Shown one piece after another: positions 13,770-25,904 of a DNA stretch of 64,000 nt. Each line of letters starts with the position of its first letter. Within the stretch, counting starts at the first letter, position 1. The position numbers and the translations under genes were made by a program. This DNA is from Camelus bactrianus (Eukaryota > Chordata > Mammalia > Artiodactyla > Camelidae), in NCBI RefSeq assembly GCF_048773025.1, contig NC_133546.1, positions 81,156,316 through 81,220,315 on the forward strand, written 5' to 3'. The notes beneath the pieces are model-generated. The model was not told the DNA's origin and searched no databases. It worked only from the letters and a program-made list of their open reading frames with translations.

Positions 13770-16700
13770 ATATATGGGGAGGTACTAGCTCCAACTCGGT
13801 TTTACAGTGAAAACTGCAGGAACTTCAAACCGGCACTAGGAAACAGACTGAGAAACCAGAGTAAAAGTTTCTCCTGCAACCCGTTCCCCTTGTGCTAGAT
13901 AAACGAACGTCTCTCCACATGCTCAGTTCTGAGAGATCAGTGTGTGTGAAAGCCGTTTTTCACCTAGCTTGTTGGGAACACAAAGTTTCTTTTCAGTTGC
14001 AAACTCCACTCCATACATATATATGGGGAGGTACTAGCTCCAACTCGGTTTTACAGTGAAAACTGCAGGAACTTCAAACCGGCACTAGGAAACAGACTGA
14101 GAAACCAGAGTAAAAGTTTCTCCTGCAACCCGTTCCCCTTGTGCTAGATGAACGAACGTCTCTCCACATGCTCAGTTCTGAGAGATAAGTGTGTGTGAAA
14201 GCCGTCCTTCACCTAGCTTGTTGGTAACACAAAGTTTCTTTTTCGTTGCAAACTCCACTCCATACATATATATCGGGAGGTACTAGCTCCAAATCGGTTT
14301 TACAGTGAAAACTGCAGGAACATCAAACCGGCACTAGGAAACAGACTGAGAAACCAGAGTAAAAGTTTCTCCTGCAACCCGTTCCCCTTTTGCTAGATGA
14401 ACGAACGTCTCTCCACATGCTCAGTTCTGAGAGATAAGTGTGTGTGAAAGCCGTCCTTCACCTAGCTTGTTGGGAACACAAAGTTTCTTTTCAGTTGCAA
14501 ACTCCACTCCATACATATATATGGGGAGGTACTAGCTCCAACTCGGTTTTACAGTGAAAACTGCAGGAACATCAAACCGGCACTAGGAAACAGACTGAGA
14601 AACCAGAGTAAAAGTTTCTCCTGCAACCCGTTCCCCTTGTGCTAGATGAACGAACGTCTCTCCACATGCTCAGTTCTGAGAGATAAGTGTGTGTGAAAGC
14701 CGTCCTTCACCTAGCTTGTTGGGAACACAAAGTTTCTTTTCAGTTGCAAACTCCACTCCATACATATATATGGGGAGGTACTAGCTCCAACCCGGTTTTA
14801 CAGTGAAAACTGCAGGAACTTCAAACCGGCACTAGGAAACAGACTGAGAAACCAGAGTAAAAGTTTCTCCTGCAACCCGTTCCCCTTGTGCTAGATGAAC
14901 GAACGTCTCTCCACATGCTCAGTTCTGAGAGATAAGTGTGTGTGAAAGCCGTCCTTCACCTAGCTTGTTGGTAACACAAAGTTTCTTTTTAGTTGCAAAC
15001 TCCACTCCATACATATATATCGGGAGGTACTAGCTCCAAATCGGTTTTACAGTGAAAACTGCAGGAACATCAAACCGGCACTAGGAAACAGACTGAGAAA
15101 CCAGAGTAAAAGTTTCTCCTGCAACCCGTTCCCCTTGTGCTAGATGAACGAACGTCTCTCCACATGCTCAGTTCTGAGAGATAAGTGTGTTTGAAAGCCG
15201 TCCTTCACCTAGCTTGTTGGGAACACAAAGTTTCTTTTCAGTTGCAAACTCCACTCCATACATATATATGGGGAGGTACTAGCTCCAACTCGGTTTTACA
15301 GTGAAAACTGCAGGAACTTCAAACCGGCACTAGGAAACAGACTGAGAAACCAGAGTAAATGTTTCTTCTGCAACCCGTTCCCCTTGGGCTAGATGAACGA
15401 ACGTCTCTCCACATGCTCAGTTCTGAGAGATAAGTGTGTGTGAAAGCCGTCCTTCACCTAGCTTGTTGGGAACACAAATTTTCTTTTCCGTTGAAAACTC
15501 CACTCCATACATATATATGGGGAGGTACTAGCTCCAATTCGGTTTTACAGTGAAAACTGCAGGAACTTTAAACCGGCACTAGGAAACAGACTGAGAAACC
15601 AGAGTAAAAGTTTCTCCTGCAACCCGTTCCACTTGTGCTAGATAAACGAACGTCTCTCCACATGCTCAGTTCTGAGAGATCAGTGTGTGTGAAAGCCGTC
15701 CTTCACCTAGCTGGTTGGGAACACAAAGTTTCTTTTCAGTTGCAAACTCCACTCCATACATATATATGGGGAGGTACTAGCTCCAACTCGGTTTTAAAGT
15801 GAAAAATGCAGGAACTTCAAACCGGCACTAGGAAACAGACTGAGAAACCAGAGTAAAAGTTTCTCCTGCAACCCGTTCCCCTTGTGCTAGATGAACGAAC
15901 GTCTCTCCACATGCTCAGTTCTGAGAGATAAGTGAGTGTGAAAGCCATCCTTCACCTAGCTTGTTGGGAACACAAAGTTTCTTTTCAGTTTCAAACTCTA
16001 CTCCATACATATATATGGGGAGGTACTAGCTCCAACTCGGTTTTACAGTGAAAACTGCAGGAACATCAAACCGGCACTAGGAAACAGACTGAGAAACCAG
16101 AGTAAATGTTTCTCCTGCAACCCGTTCCCCTTGTGCTAGATGAACGAACGTCTCTCCACATGCTCAGTTCTGAGAGATAAGTGTGTGTGAAAGCCGTACT
16201 TCACCTAGCTTGTTGGGAACACAAAGTTTCTTTTCAGTTGCAAACTCCACTCCATACATATATATGGGGAGGTACTAGCTCCAACTCGGTTTTACAGTGA
16301 AAACTGCAGAAACTTCAAACCGGCACTAGGAAACAGACTGAGAAACCAGAGTAAAAGTTTCTCCTGCAACCAGTTCCCCTAGTGCTAGATGAACGAACGT
16401 CTCTCCACATGCTCAGTTCTGAGAGATAAGTGTGTGTGAAAGCCGTCCTTCACCTAGCTTGTTGGGAACACACAGTTTCTTTTCATTTGCAAACTCCAAT
16501 CCATACATATATATGGGGAGGTACTAGCTCCAACTCAGTTTTACAGTGAAAACTGCAGGAACTTCAAACCGGCACTAGGAAACAGACTGAGAAACCAGAG
16601 TAAAAGTTTCTCCTGCAACCCGTTCCCCTTGTGCTAGATGAACGAACGTCTCTCCACATGCTCAGTTCTGAGAGATCAGTGTGTGTGAAAGCCGTCCTTC

Positions 16701-19700
16701 ACCTAGCTTGTTGGGAACACAAAGTTTCTTTTCAGTTGCAAACTCCACTCCATACATATATAGGGGGAGGTACTAGCTCCAACTCGGTTTTACAGTGAAA
16801 ACTGCTGGAACTTCAAACCGGCACTAGGAAACAGACTGAGAAACCAGAGTAAAAGTTTCTCCTGCAACCCGTTCCCTTTGTGCTAGATGAACGAACGTCT
16901 CTCCACATGCTCAGTTCTGAGAGATAAGTGTGTGTGAAAGCCGTCCTTCACCTAGCTTGTTGGGAACACAAAGTTTCTTTTCCGTTGCAAACTCCACTCC
17001 ATACATCTATATGGGGAGGTAATAGCTCCAAATCGGTTTTACAGTGAAAACTGCAGGAACATCAAACCGGCACTAGGAAACAGACTGAGAAACCAGAGTA
17101 AAAGTTTCTCCTGCAACCCGTTCCCATTGTGCTAGATGAACGAACGTCTCTCCACATGCTCAGTTCTGAGAGATAAGTGTGTGTGAAAGCCGTCCTTCAC
17201 CTAGCTTGTTGGGAACACAAAGTTTCTTTTCAGTTGCAAACTCCACTCCATACATATATATGGGGAGGTACTAGCTCCAACTCGGTTTTACAGTGAAAAC
17301 TGCAGGAACTTCAAACCGGCACTAGGAAACAGACTGAGAAACCAGAGTAAAAGTTTCTCCTGCAACCCGTTCCCCTTGTGCTAGATGAACGAACGTCTCT
17401 CCACATGCTCAGTTCTGAGAGATAAGTGTGTGTGAAAGCCGTCCTTCACCTAGCTTGTTGGGAACACAAAGTTTCTTTTCAGTTGCAAACTCCACTCCAT
17501 ACATATATATGGGGAGGTACTAGCTCCAACTCGGTTTTACAGTGAAAACTGCAGGATCTTCAAACCGGCACTAGGAAACAGACTGAGAAACCAGAGTAAA
17601 AGTATCTCCTGCAACCCGTTCCCTTTGTGCTAGATGAACGAACGTCTCTCCACATGCTCAGTTCTGAGAGATAAGTGTGTGTGAAAGCCGTCCTTCACCT
17701 AGCTTGTTGGGAACACAAAGTTTCTTTTCAGTTGCAAACTCCACTCCATACATATATATGGGGAGGTACAAGCTCCAACTCGGTTTTACAGTGAAAACTG
17801 CAGGAACTTCAAACCGGCACTAGGAAACAGACTGAGAAACCAGAGTAAAAGTTTCTCCTGCAACCCGTTCCCCTTGTGCTAGATGAACGAACGTCTCTCC
17901 ACATGCTCAGTTCTGAGAGATAAGTGTGTGTGAAAGCCGTCCTTCACCTAGCTTGTTGGGAACACAAAGTTTCTTTTCAGTTGCAAACTCCACTCCATAC
18001 ATATATATGGGGAGGTACTAGCTCCAACTCGGTTTTACAGTGAAAACTGCAGGAACTTCAAACCGGCACTAGGAAACAGACTGAGAAACCAGAGTAAAAG
18101 TTTCTCCTGCAACCCGTTCCCCTTGTGCTAGATGAACGAACGTCTCTCCACATGCTCAGTTCTGAGAGATAAGTGTGTGTGAAAGCCGTACTTCACCTAG
18201 CTTGTTGGGAACACAAAGTTTCTTTTCAGTTGCAAACTCCACTCCATACATATATATGGGGAGGTACTAGCTCCAACTCGGTTTTACAGTGAAAACTGCA
18301 GGAACTTCAAACCGGCACTAGGAAACAGACTGAGAAACCAGATTAAATGTTTCTTCTGCAACCCGTTCCCCTTGTGCTAGATGAACGAACGTCTCTCCAC
18401 ATGCTCAGTTCTGAGAGATAAGTGTGTGTGAAAGCCGTCCTTCACCTAGCTTGTTGGGAACACAAAGTTTCTTTTCAGGTTCAAACTCCACTCCATACAT
18501 ATATATGGGGAGGTACTAGCTCCAACTCGGTTTTACAGTGAAAACTGCAGGAACTTCAAACCAGCACTAGGAAACAGACTGAGAAACCAGAGTAAAAGTT
18601 TCTCCTGCAACCCGTTCCCCTTGTGCTAGATGAACGATCGTCTCTCCACATGCTCAGTTCTGAGAGATCAGTGTGTGTGAAAGCCGTCCTTCACCTAGCT
18701 TGTTGGGAACACAAAGTTTCTTTTCAGTTGCAAACTCCACTCCATACATATATATGGGGAGGTACTAGCTCCAACTCGGTTTTACAGTGAAAACTGCAGG
18801 AACTTCAAACCGGCACTAGGAAACAGACTGAGAAACCAGAGTAAAAGTTTCTCCTGCAACCCGTTCCCCTTGTGCTAGATGAACGAACGTCTCTCCACAT
18901 GCTCAGTTCTGAGAGATAAGTGTGTGTGAAAGCCGTCCTTCACCTAGCTTGTTGGGAACACAAAGTTTCTTTTCAGTTGCAAACTCCACTCCATACATAT
19001 ATATGGGGAGGTACTAGCTCCAACTCGGTTTTACAGTGAAAACTGCAGGAACTTCAAACCGGCACTAGGAAACAGACTGAGAAACCAGAGTAAAAGTTTC
19101 TCCTGCAACCCGTTCCCCTTGTGCTAGATGAACGAACGTCTCTCCACATGCTCAGTTCTGAGAGATAAGTGTGTGTGAAAGCCGTCCTTCACCTAGCTTG
19201 TTGGGAACACAAAGTTTCTTTTCAGTTGCAAACTCTACTCCATACATATATATGGGGAGGTACTAGCTCCAACTCGGTTTTACAGTGAAAACTGCAGGAA
19301 CATCAAACCGGCACTAGGAAACAGACTGAGAAACCAGAGTAAATGTTTCTCCTGCAACCCGTTCCCCTTGTGCTAGATGAACGAACGTCTCTCCACATGC
19401 TCAGTTCTGAGAGATAAGTGTGTGTGAAAGCCGTACTTCACCTAGCTTGTTGGGAACACAAAGTTTCTTTTCAGTTGCAAACTCCACTCCATACATATAT
19501 ATGGGGAGGTACTAGCTCCAACTCGGTTTTACAGTGAAAACTGCAGAAACTTCAAACCGGCACTAGGAAACAGACTGAGAAACCAGAGTAAAAGTTTCTC
19601 CTGCAACCCGTTCCCCTTGTGCTAGATGAACGAACGTCTCTCCACATGCTCAGTTCTGAGAGATAAGTGTGTGTGAAAGCCGTCCTTCACCTAGCTTGTT

Positions 19701-19735
19701 GGGAACACAAAGTTTCTTTTCAGTTGCAAACTCCA
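13770..19735 (+). repeat. Large duplication, right copy (46-monomer offset)
   Basis: This is the partner of 2,316-8,281. Private differences include CCCCTTTTG near 14,388, GTGTG for GTTTG near 14,441, TACTTC at about 16,194 and 18,187, CCAGTTCCCC near 16,370, and CTCTACTCC near 19,233. The match fails at about 19,735, where the left copy has AATCCATAC and AACTCAG. From there the sequence follows 10,025-13,150 instead. The copy therefore ends at an internal deletion junction and not at an ordinary duplication edge. Confidence 0.88.
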
Positions 19736-22430
19736 CTCCATACATATATATGGGGAGGTACTAGCTCCAACTCGGTTTTACAGTGAAAACTGCAGGAACT
19801 TCAAACCGGCAGTAGGAAACAGACTGAGAAACCAGAGTAAAAGTTTCTCCTGCAACCCGTTCCCCTTGTGCTAGATGAACGAACGTCTCTCCACATGCTC
19901 AGTTCTGAGAGATAAGTGTGTGTGAAAGCCGTCCTTCACTAAGCTTGTTGGGAACACAAAGTTTCTTTTCAGTTGCAAACTCCACTCCATACATATATAT
20001 GGGGAGGTACTAGCTCCAACTCGGTTTTACAGTGAAAACTGCAGGAACTTCAAACCGGCACTAGGAAACAGACTGAGAAACCAGAGTAAAAGTTTCTCCT
20101 GCAACCCGTTCCCCTTGTGCTAGATGAACGAACGTCTCTCCACATGCTCAGTTCTGAGAGATAAGTGTGTGTGAAAGCCGTCCTTCAACTAGCTTGTTGG
20201 GAACACAAATTTTCTTTTCAGTTGCAAACTCCACTCCATACATATATATGGGGAGGTACTAGCTCCAACTCGGTTTTACAGTGAAAACTGCAGGAACTTC
20301 AAACCGGCACTAGGAAACAGACTGAGAAACCAGAGTAAATGTTTCTTCTGCAACTCGTTCCCCTTGTGCTAGATGAACGAACGTCTCTCCACATGCTCAG
20401 TTCTGAGAGATAAGTGTGTGTGAAAGCCGTCCTTCACCTAGCTTGTTGGGAACACAAAGTTTCTTTTCAGTTTCAAACTCCACTCCATACATATATATGG
20501 GGAGGTACTAGCTCCAACTCGGTTTTACAGTGAAAACTGCAGGAACTTCATACCGGCACTAGGAAACAGACTGAGAAACCAGAGTAAAAGTTTCTCCTGC
20601 AACCCGTTCCCCTTGTGCTAGATGAACGAACGTCCCTCCACATGCTCAGTTCTGAGAGATAAGTGTGTGTGAAAGCCGTCCTTCACCTAGCTTGTTGGGA
20701 ACACAAAGTTTCTTTTCAGTTGCAAACCCCACTCCATACATATATATGGGGAGGTACTAGCTCCAACTCGGTTTTACAGTGAAAACTGCAGGAACTTCAA
20801 ACCGGCACTAGGAAACAGACTGAGAAACCAGAGTAAAAGTTTCTCCTGCAACCCGTTCCCCTTGTGCTAGATGAACGAACGTCTCTCCACATGCTCAGTT
20901 CTGAGAGATAAGTGTGTGTGAAAGCCGTCCTTCACCTAGCTTGTTGGGAACACAAAGTTTCTTTTCAGTTGCAAACTCCACTCCATACATATATATGGGG
21001 AGGTACTAGCTCCAACTCGGTTTTACAGTGAAAACTGCAGGAACTTCAAACCGGCACTAGGAAACAGACTGAGAAACCAGAGTAAAAGTTTCTCCTGCAA
21101 CCCGTTCCCTTTGTGCTAGATGAACGAACGTCTCTCCACATGCTCAGTTCTGAGAGATAAGTGTGTGTGAAAGCCGTCCTTCACCTAGCTTGTTGGGAAC
21201 ACAAAGTTTCTTTTCATTTGCAAACTCCACTCCATACATATATATGGGGAGGTACTAGCTCCAACCAGGTTTTACAGTGAAAACTGCAGGAACATCAAAC
21301 CGGCACTAGGAAACAGACTGAGAAACCAGAGTAAAAGTTTCTCCTGCAACCCGTTCCCCTTGTGCTAGATGAACGAACGTCCCTCCACATGCTCAGTTCT
21401 GAGAGATAAGTGTGTGTGAAAGCCGTCCTTCACCTAGCTTGTTGGGAACACAAAGTTTCTTTTCAGTTGCAAACTCCACTCCATACATATATATGGGGAG
21501 GTACTAGCTCCAACTCGGTTTTACAGTGAAAACTGCAGGAACTTCAAACCGGCACTAGGAAACAGACTGAGAAACCAGAGTAAAAGTTTCTCCTGCAACC
21601 CGTTCCCCTTGTGCTAGATGAACGAACGTCTCTCCACATGCTCAGTTCTGAGAGATAAGTGTGTGTGAAAGCCGTCCTTCACCTTGCTTGTTGGGAACAC
21701 AAAGTTTCTTTTCAGTTGCAAACTCCACTCCATACATATATATGGGGAGGTACTAGCTCCAACTCGGTTTTACAGTGAAAACTGCAGGATCTTCAAACCG
21801 GCACTAGGAAACAGACTGAGAAACCAGAGTAAAAGTTTCTCCTGCAAACCGTTCCCTTTGTGCTAGATGAACGAACGTCTCTCCACATGCTCAGTTCTGA
21901 GAGATAAGTGTGTGTGAAAGCCGTCCTTCACCTAGCTTGTTGGGAACACAAAGTTTCTTTTCAGTTGCAAACTCCACTCCATACATATATATGGGGAGGT
22001 ACTAGCTCCAACTCGGTTTTACAGTGAAAACTGCAGGAACTTCAAACCGGCACTAGGAAACAGACTGAGAAACCAGAGTAAAAGTTTCTCCTGCAACCCG
22101 TTCCCCTTGTGCTAGATGAACGAACGTCTCTCCACATGCTCAGTTCTGAGAGATAAGTGTGTGTGAAAGCCGTCCTTCACCTAGCTTGTTGGGAACACAA
22201 AGTTTCTTTTCAATTGCAAACTCCACTCCATACATATATATGGGGAGGTACTAGCTCCAACTCGGTTTTACAGTGAAAACTGCAGGAACTTCAAACCGGC
22301 ACTAGGAAACAGACTGAGAAACAAGAGTAAAAGTTTCTCCTGCAACCCGTTCCCCTTGTGCTAGATGAACGAACGTCTCTCCACATGCTCAGTTCTGAGA
22401 GATAAGTGTGTGTGAAAGCCGTACTTCACC
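19672..22430 (+). repeat. 14-monomer repeat, first copy
   Basis: About eleven monomers match the following block at an offset of 3,486 bp (14 monomers): GCAGTAGG 19,812/23,298, CACTAAGC 19,939/23,425, CTTCAACTAG near 20,186/23,672, and CACCTTGCTTG near 21,681/25,165. Substitution markers agree throughout. The match weakens after the GTACTTC marker near 22,421. This copy has no indels, while its partner acquires them abruptly partway along. Confidence 0.85.
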
Positions 22431-22861
22431 TAGCTTGTTGGGAACACAAAGTTTCTTTTCAGTTGCAAACTCCACTCCATACATATATATGGGGAGGTAC
22501 TAGCTCCAACTCGGTTTTACAGAGAAAACTGCAGGAACTTCAAACCGGCACTAGGAAACAGACTGAGAAACCAGAGTAAAAGTTTCTCCTGCAACCCGTT
22601 CCCCTTGTGCTAGATGAACGAACGTCTCTCCACATGCTCAATTCTGAGAGATAAGTGTGTGTGAAAGCCGTCCTTCACCTAGCTTGTTGGGAACACAAAG
22701 TTTCTTTTCAGTTGCAAACTCCACTCCATACATATATATGGGGAGGTACTAGCTCCAACTCGGTTTTACAGTGAAAACTGCAGGAACTTCAAACCGGCAC
22801 TAGGAAACAGACTGAGAAACCAGAGTAAAAGTTTCTCCTGCAAACCGTTCCCCTTGTGCTA
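19672..22861 (+). repeat. Duplicated segment, right copy (39-monomer offset)
   Basis: This is the partner of 9,961-13,150. It starts at the junction lying between 19,545 and 19,736. Its end lies between the shared GCAAACCG at 22,842 and position 23,138, where the left copy has CTCAATT but this copy has CTCAGTT. It is followed directly by a further copy of its own beginning, repeated at an offset of 14 monomers from 23,158. Confidence 0.88.
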
Positions 22862-23157
22862 GATGAACGAACGTCTCTCCACATGCTCAGTTCTGAGAGA
22901 TAAGTGTGTGTGAAAGCCGTCCTTCACCTAGCTTGTTGGGAACACAAAGTTTCTTTTCAGTTGCAAACTCCACTCCATACATATATATGGGGAGGTACTA
23001 GCTCCAACTCGGTTTTACAGTGAAAACTGCAGGAACTTCAAACCGGCACTAGGAAACAGACTGAGAAACCAGAGTAAAAGTTTCTCCTGCAACCCGTTCC
23101 CCTTGTGCTAGATGAACGAACGTCTCTCCACATGCTCAGTTCTGAGAGATAAGTGTG

Positions 23158-25904
23158 TGTGAAAGCCGTCCTTCACCTAGCTTGTTGGGAACACAAAGTT
23201 TCTTTTCAGTTGCAAACTCCACTCCATACATATATATGGGGAGGTACTAGCTCCAACTCGGTTTTACAGTGAAAACTGCAGGAACTTCAAACCGGCAGTA
23301 GGAAACAGACTGAGAAACCAGAGTAAAAGTTTCTCCTGCAACCCGTTCCCCTTGTGCTAGATGAACGAACGTCTCTCCACATGCTCAGTTCTGAGAGATA
23401 AGTGTGTGTGAAAGCCGTCCTTCACTAAGCTTGTTGGGAACACAAAGTTTCTTTTCAGTTGCAAACTCCACTCCATACATATATATGGGGAGGTACTAGC
23501 TCCAACTCGGTTTTACAGTGAAAACTGCAGGAACTTCAAACCGGCACTAGGAAACAGACTGAGAAACCAGAGTAAAAGTTTCTCCTGCAACCCGTTCCCC
23601 TTGTGCTAGATGAACGAACGTCTCTCCACATGCTCAGTTCTGAGAGATAAGTGTGTGTGAAAGCCGTCCTTCAACTAGCTTGTTGGGAACACAAATTTTC
23701 TTTTCAGTTGCAAACTCCACTCCATACATATATATGGGGAGGTACTAGCTCCAACTCGGTTTTACAGTGAAAACTGCAGGAACTTCAAACCGGCACTAGG
23801 AAACAGACTGAGAAACCAGAGTAAATGTTTCTTCTGCAACTCGTTCCCTTGTGCTAGATGAACGAACGTCTCTCCACATGCTCAGTTCTGAGAGATAAGT
23901 GTGTGTGAAAGCCGTCCTTCACCTAGCTTGTTGGGAACACAAAGTTTCTTTTCAGTTTCAAACTCCACTCCATACATATATATGGGGAGGTACTAGCTCC
24001 AACTCGGTTTTACAGTGAAAACTGCAGGAACTTCATACCGGCACTAGGAACAGACTGAGAACCAGAGTAAAAGTTTCTCCTGCAAACCCGTTCCCCTTGT
24101 GCTAGATGAACGAACGTCCCTCCACATGCTCAGTTCTGAGAGATAAGTGTGTGTGAAAGCCGTCCTTCACCTAGCTTGTTGGGAACACAAAGTTTCTTTT
24201 CAGTTGCAAACCCCACTCCATACATATATATGGGGAGGTACTAGCTCCAACTCGGTTTTACAGTGAAAACTGCAGGAACTTCAAACCGGCACTAGGAAAC
24301 AGACTGAGAAACCAGAGTAAAAGTTTCTCCTGCAAACCCGTTCCCCTTGTGCTAGATGAACGAACGTCTCTCCACATGCTCAGTTCTGAGAGATAAGTGT
24401 GTGTGAAAGCCGTCCTTCACCTAGCTTGTTGGGAACACAAAGTTTCTTTCAGTTGCAAACTCCACTCCATACATATATATGGGGAGGTACTAGCTCCAAC
24501 TCGGTTTTACAGTGAAACTGCAGGAACTTCAAACCGGCACTAGGAAACAGACTGAGAAACCAGAGTAAAAGTTTCTCCTGCAACCCGTTCCCTTTGTGCT
24601 AGATGAACGAACGTCTCTCCACATGCTCAGTTCTGAGAGATAAGTGTGTGTGAAAGCCGTCCTTCACCTAGCTTGTTGGGAACACAAAGTTTTCTTTTCA
24701 TTTGCAAACTCCACTCCATACATATATATGGGGAGGTACTAGCTCCAACCAGGTTTTACAGTGAAAACTGCAGGAACATCAAACCGGCACTAGGAAACAG
24801 ACTGAGAAACCAGAGTAAAAGTTTCTCCTGCAACCCGTTCCCCTTGTGCTAGATGAACGAACGTCCCTCCACATGCTCAGTTCTGAGAGATAAGTGTGTG
24901 TGAAAGCCGTCCTTCACCTAGCTTGTTGGGAACACAAAGTTTCTTTTCAGTTGCAAACTCCACTCCATACATATATATGGGGAGGTACTAGCTCCAACTC
25001 GGTTTTACAGTGAAAACTGCAGGAACTTCAAACCGGCACTAGGAAACAGACTGAGAAACCAGAGTAAAAGTTTCTCCTGCAACCCGTTCCCCTTGTGCTA
25101 GATGAACGAACGTCTCTCCACATGCTCAGTTCTGAGAGATAAGTGTGTGTGAAAGCCGTCCTTCACCTTGCTTGTTGGGAACACAAAGTTTCTTTCAGTT
25201 GCAAACTCCACTCATACATATATATGGGAGGTACTAGCTCCAACTCGGTTTTACAGTGAAAACTGCAGGATCTTCAAACCGGCACTAGGAAACAGACTGA
25301 GAAACCAGAGTAAAAGTTTCTCCTGCAAACCGTTCCCTTTGTGCTAGATGAACGAACGTCTCTCCACATGCTCAGTTCTGAGAGATAAGTGTGTGTGAAA
25401 GCCGTCCTTCACCTAGCTTGTTTGGGAACACAAAGTTTCTTTTCAGTTGCAAACTCCACTCCATACATATATATGGGGAGGTACTAGCTCCAACTCGGTT
25501 TTTACAGTGAAAACTGCAGGAACTTCAAACCGGCACTAGGAAACAGACTGAGAACCAGAGTAAAAGTTTCTCCTGCAACCCGTTCCCCTTGTGCTAGATG
25601 AACGAACGTCTCTCCACATGCTCAGTTCTGAGAGATAAGTGTGTGTGAAAGCCGTCCTTCACCTAGCTTGTTGGGAACACAAAGTTTCTTTTCAATTGCA
25701 AACTCACTCCATACATATATATGGGAGGTACTAGCTCCAACTCGGTTTTACAGTGAAAACTGCAGGAACTTCAAACCGGCACTAGGAAACAGACTGAGAA
25801 ACAAGAGTAAAAGTTTCTCCTGCAACCCGTTCCCCCTTGTGCTAGATGAACGAACGTCTCTCCACATGCTCAGTTCTGAGAGATAAGTGTGTGTGAAAGC
25901 CGTT
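23158..25904 (+). repeat. 14-monomer repeat, second copy (indel-bearing)
   Basis: This block repeats 19,672-22,430. Its first 680 bp or so match with no indel. From about 23,847 onward many 1-bp gains and losses appear, while the substitution markers (CTTCATACC, CCAACCAGG with GAACATC, CACCTTGCTTG, AGGATCTTC, GAAACAAGAG, TACTTCACC) remain in the same order. The junction with the previous copy lies between 22,843 and 23,298. Confidence 0.82.
24420..25904 (+). repeat. 6-monomer duplication, first copy
   Basis: Ordered markers CCCTTTG, CATTTGC with CCAACCAGG and GAACATC, CGTCCCTCC, CACCTTGCTTG, AGGATCTTC and TACTTCACC occur here and again about 1,490 bp downstream. AGCTCCAACC lies at 24,741 and 26,230, and the TTGCTTG monomer starts near 25,148 and 26,639. 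The expected spacing of six monomers is 1,494 bp, and the shortfall comes from private indels. The start is approximate. Confidence 0.75.

Larger units (their letters stand above)
1..23655 (+). repeat. Domain 1: 95 monomers in strict 249-bp phase
   Basis: No net indel occurs here. The variant base of GCAGTAGG (consensus position 141) lies at 10,101 and 23,298, exactly 40 and 93 monomers from the first phase point. Characteristic variants include AAATGTTTCTT instead of AAAAGTTTCTC, monomers combining CCAAATCGG with GAACATC (for example 2,740, 3,487 and 5,479), TAGATAAAC, and a GATCAG ending in place of GATAAG (for example near 740, 1,238, 2,482, 4,226, 13,936). I did not find the GATCAG ending beyond about 18.7 kb. 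The domain is built largely from long internal duplications listed separately. It continues seamlessly into domain 2, which carries the same variant lineage. Confidence 0.9.
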
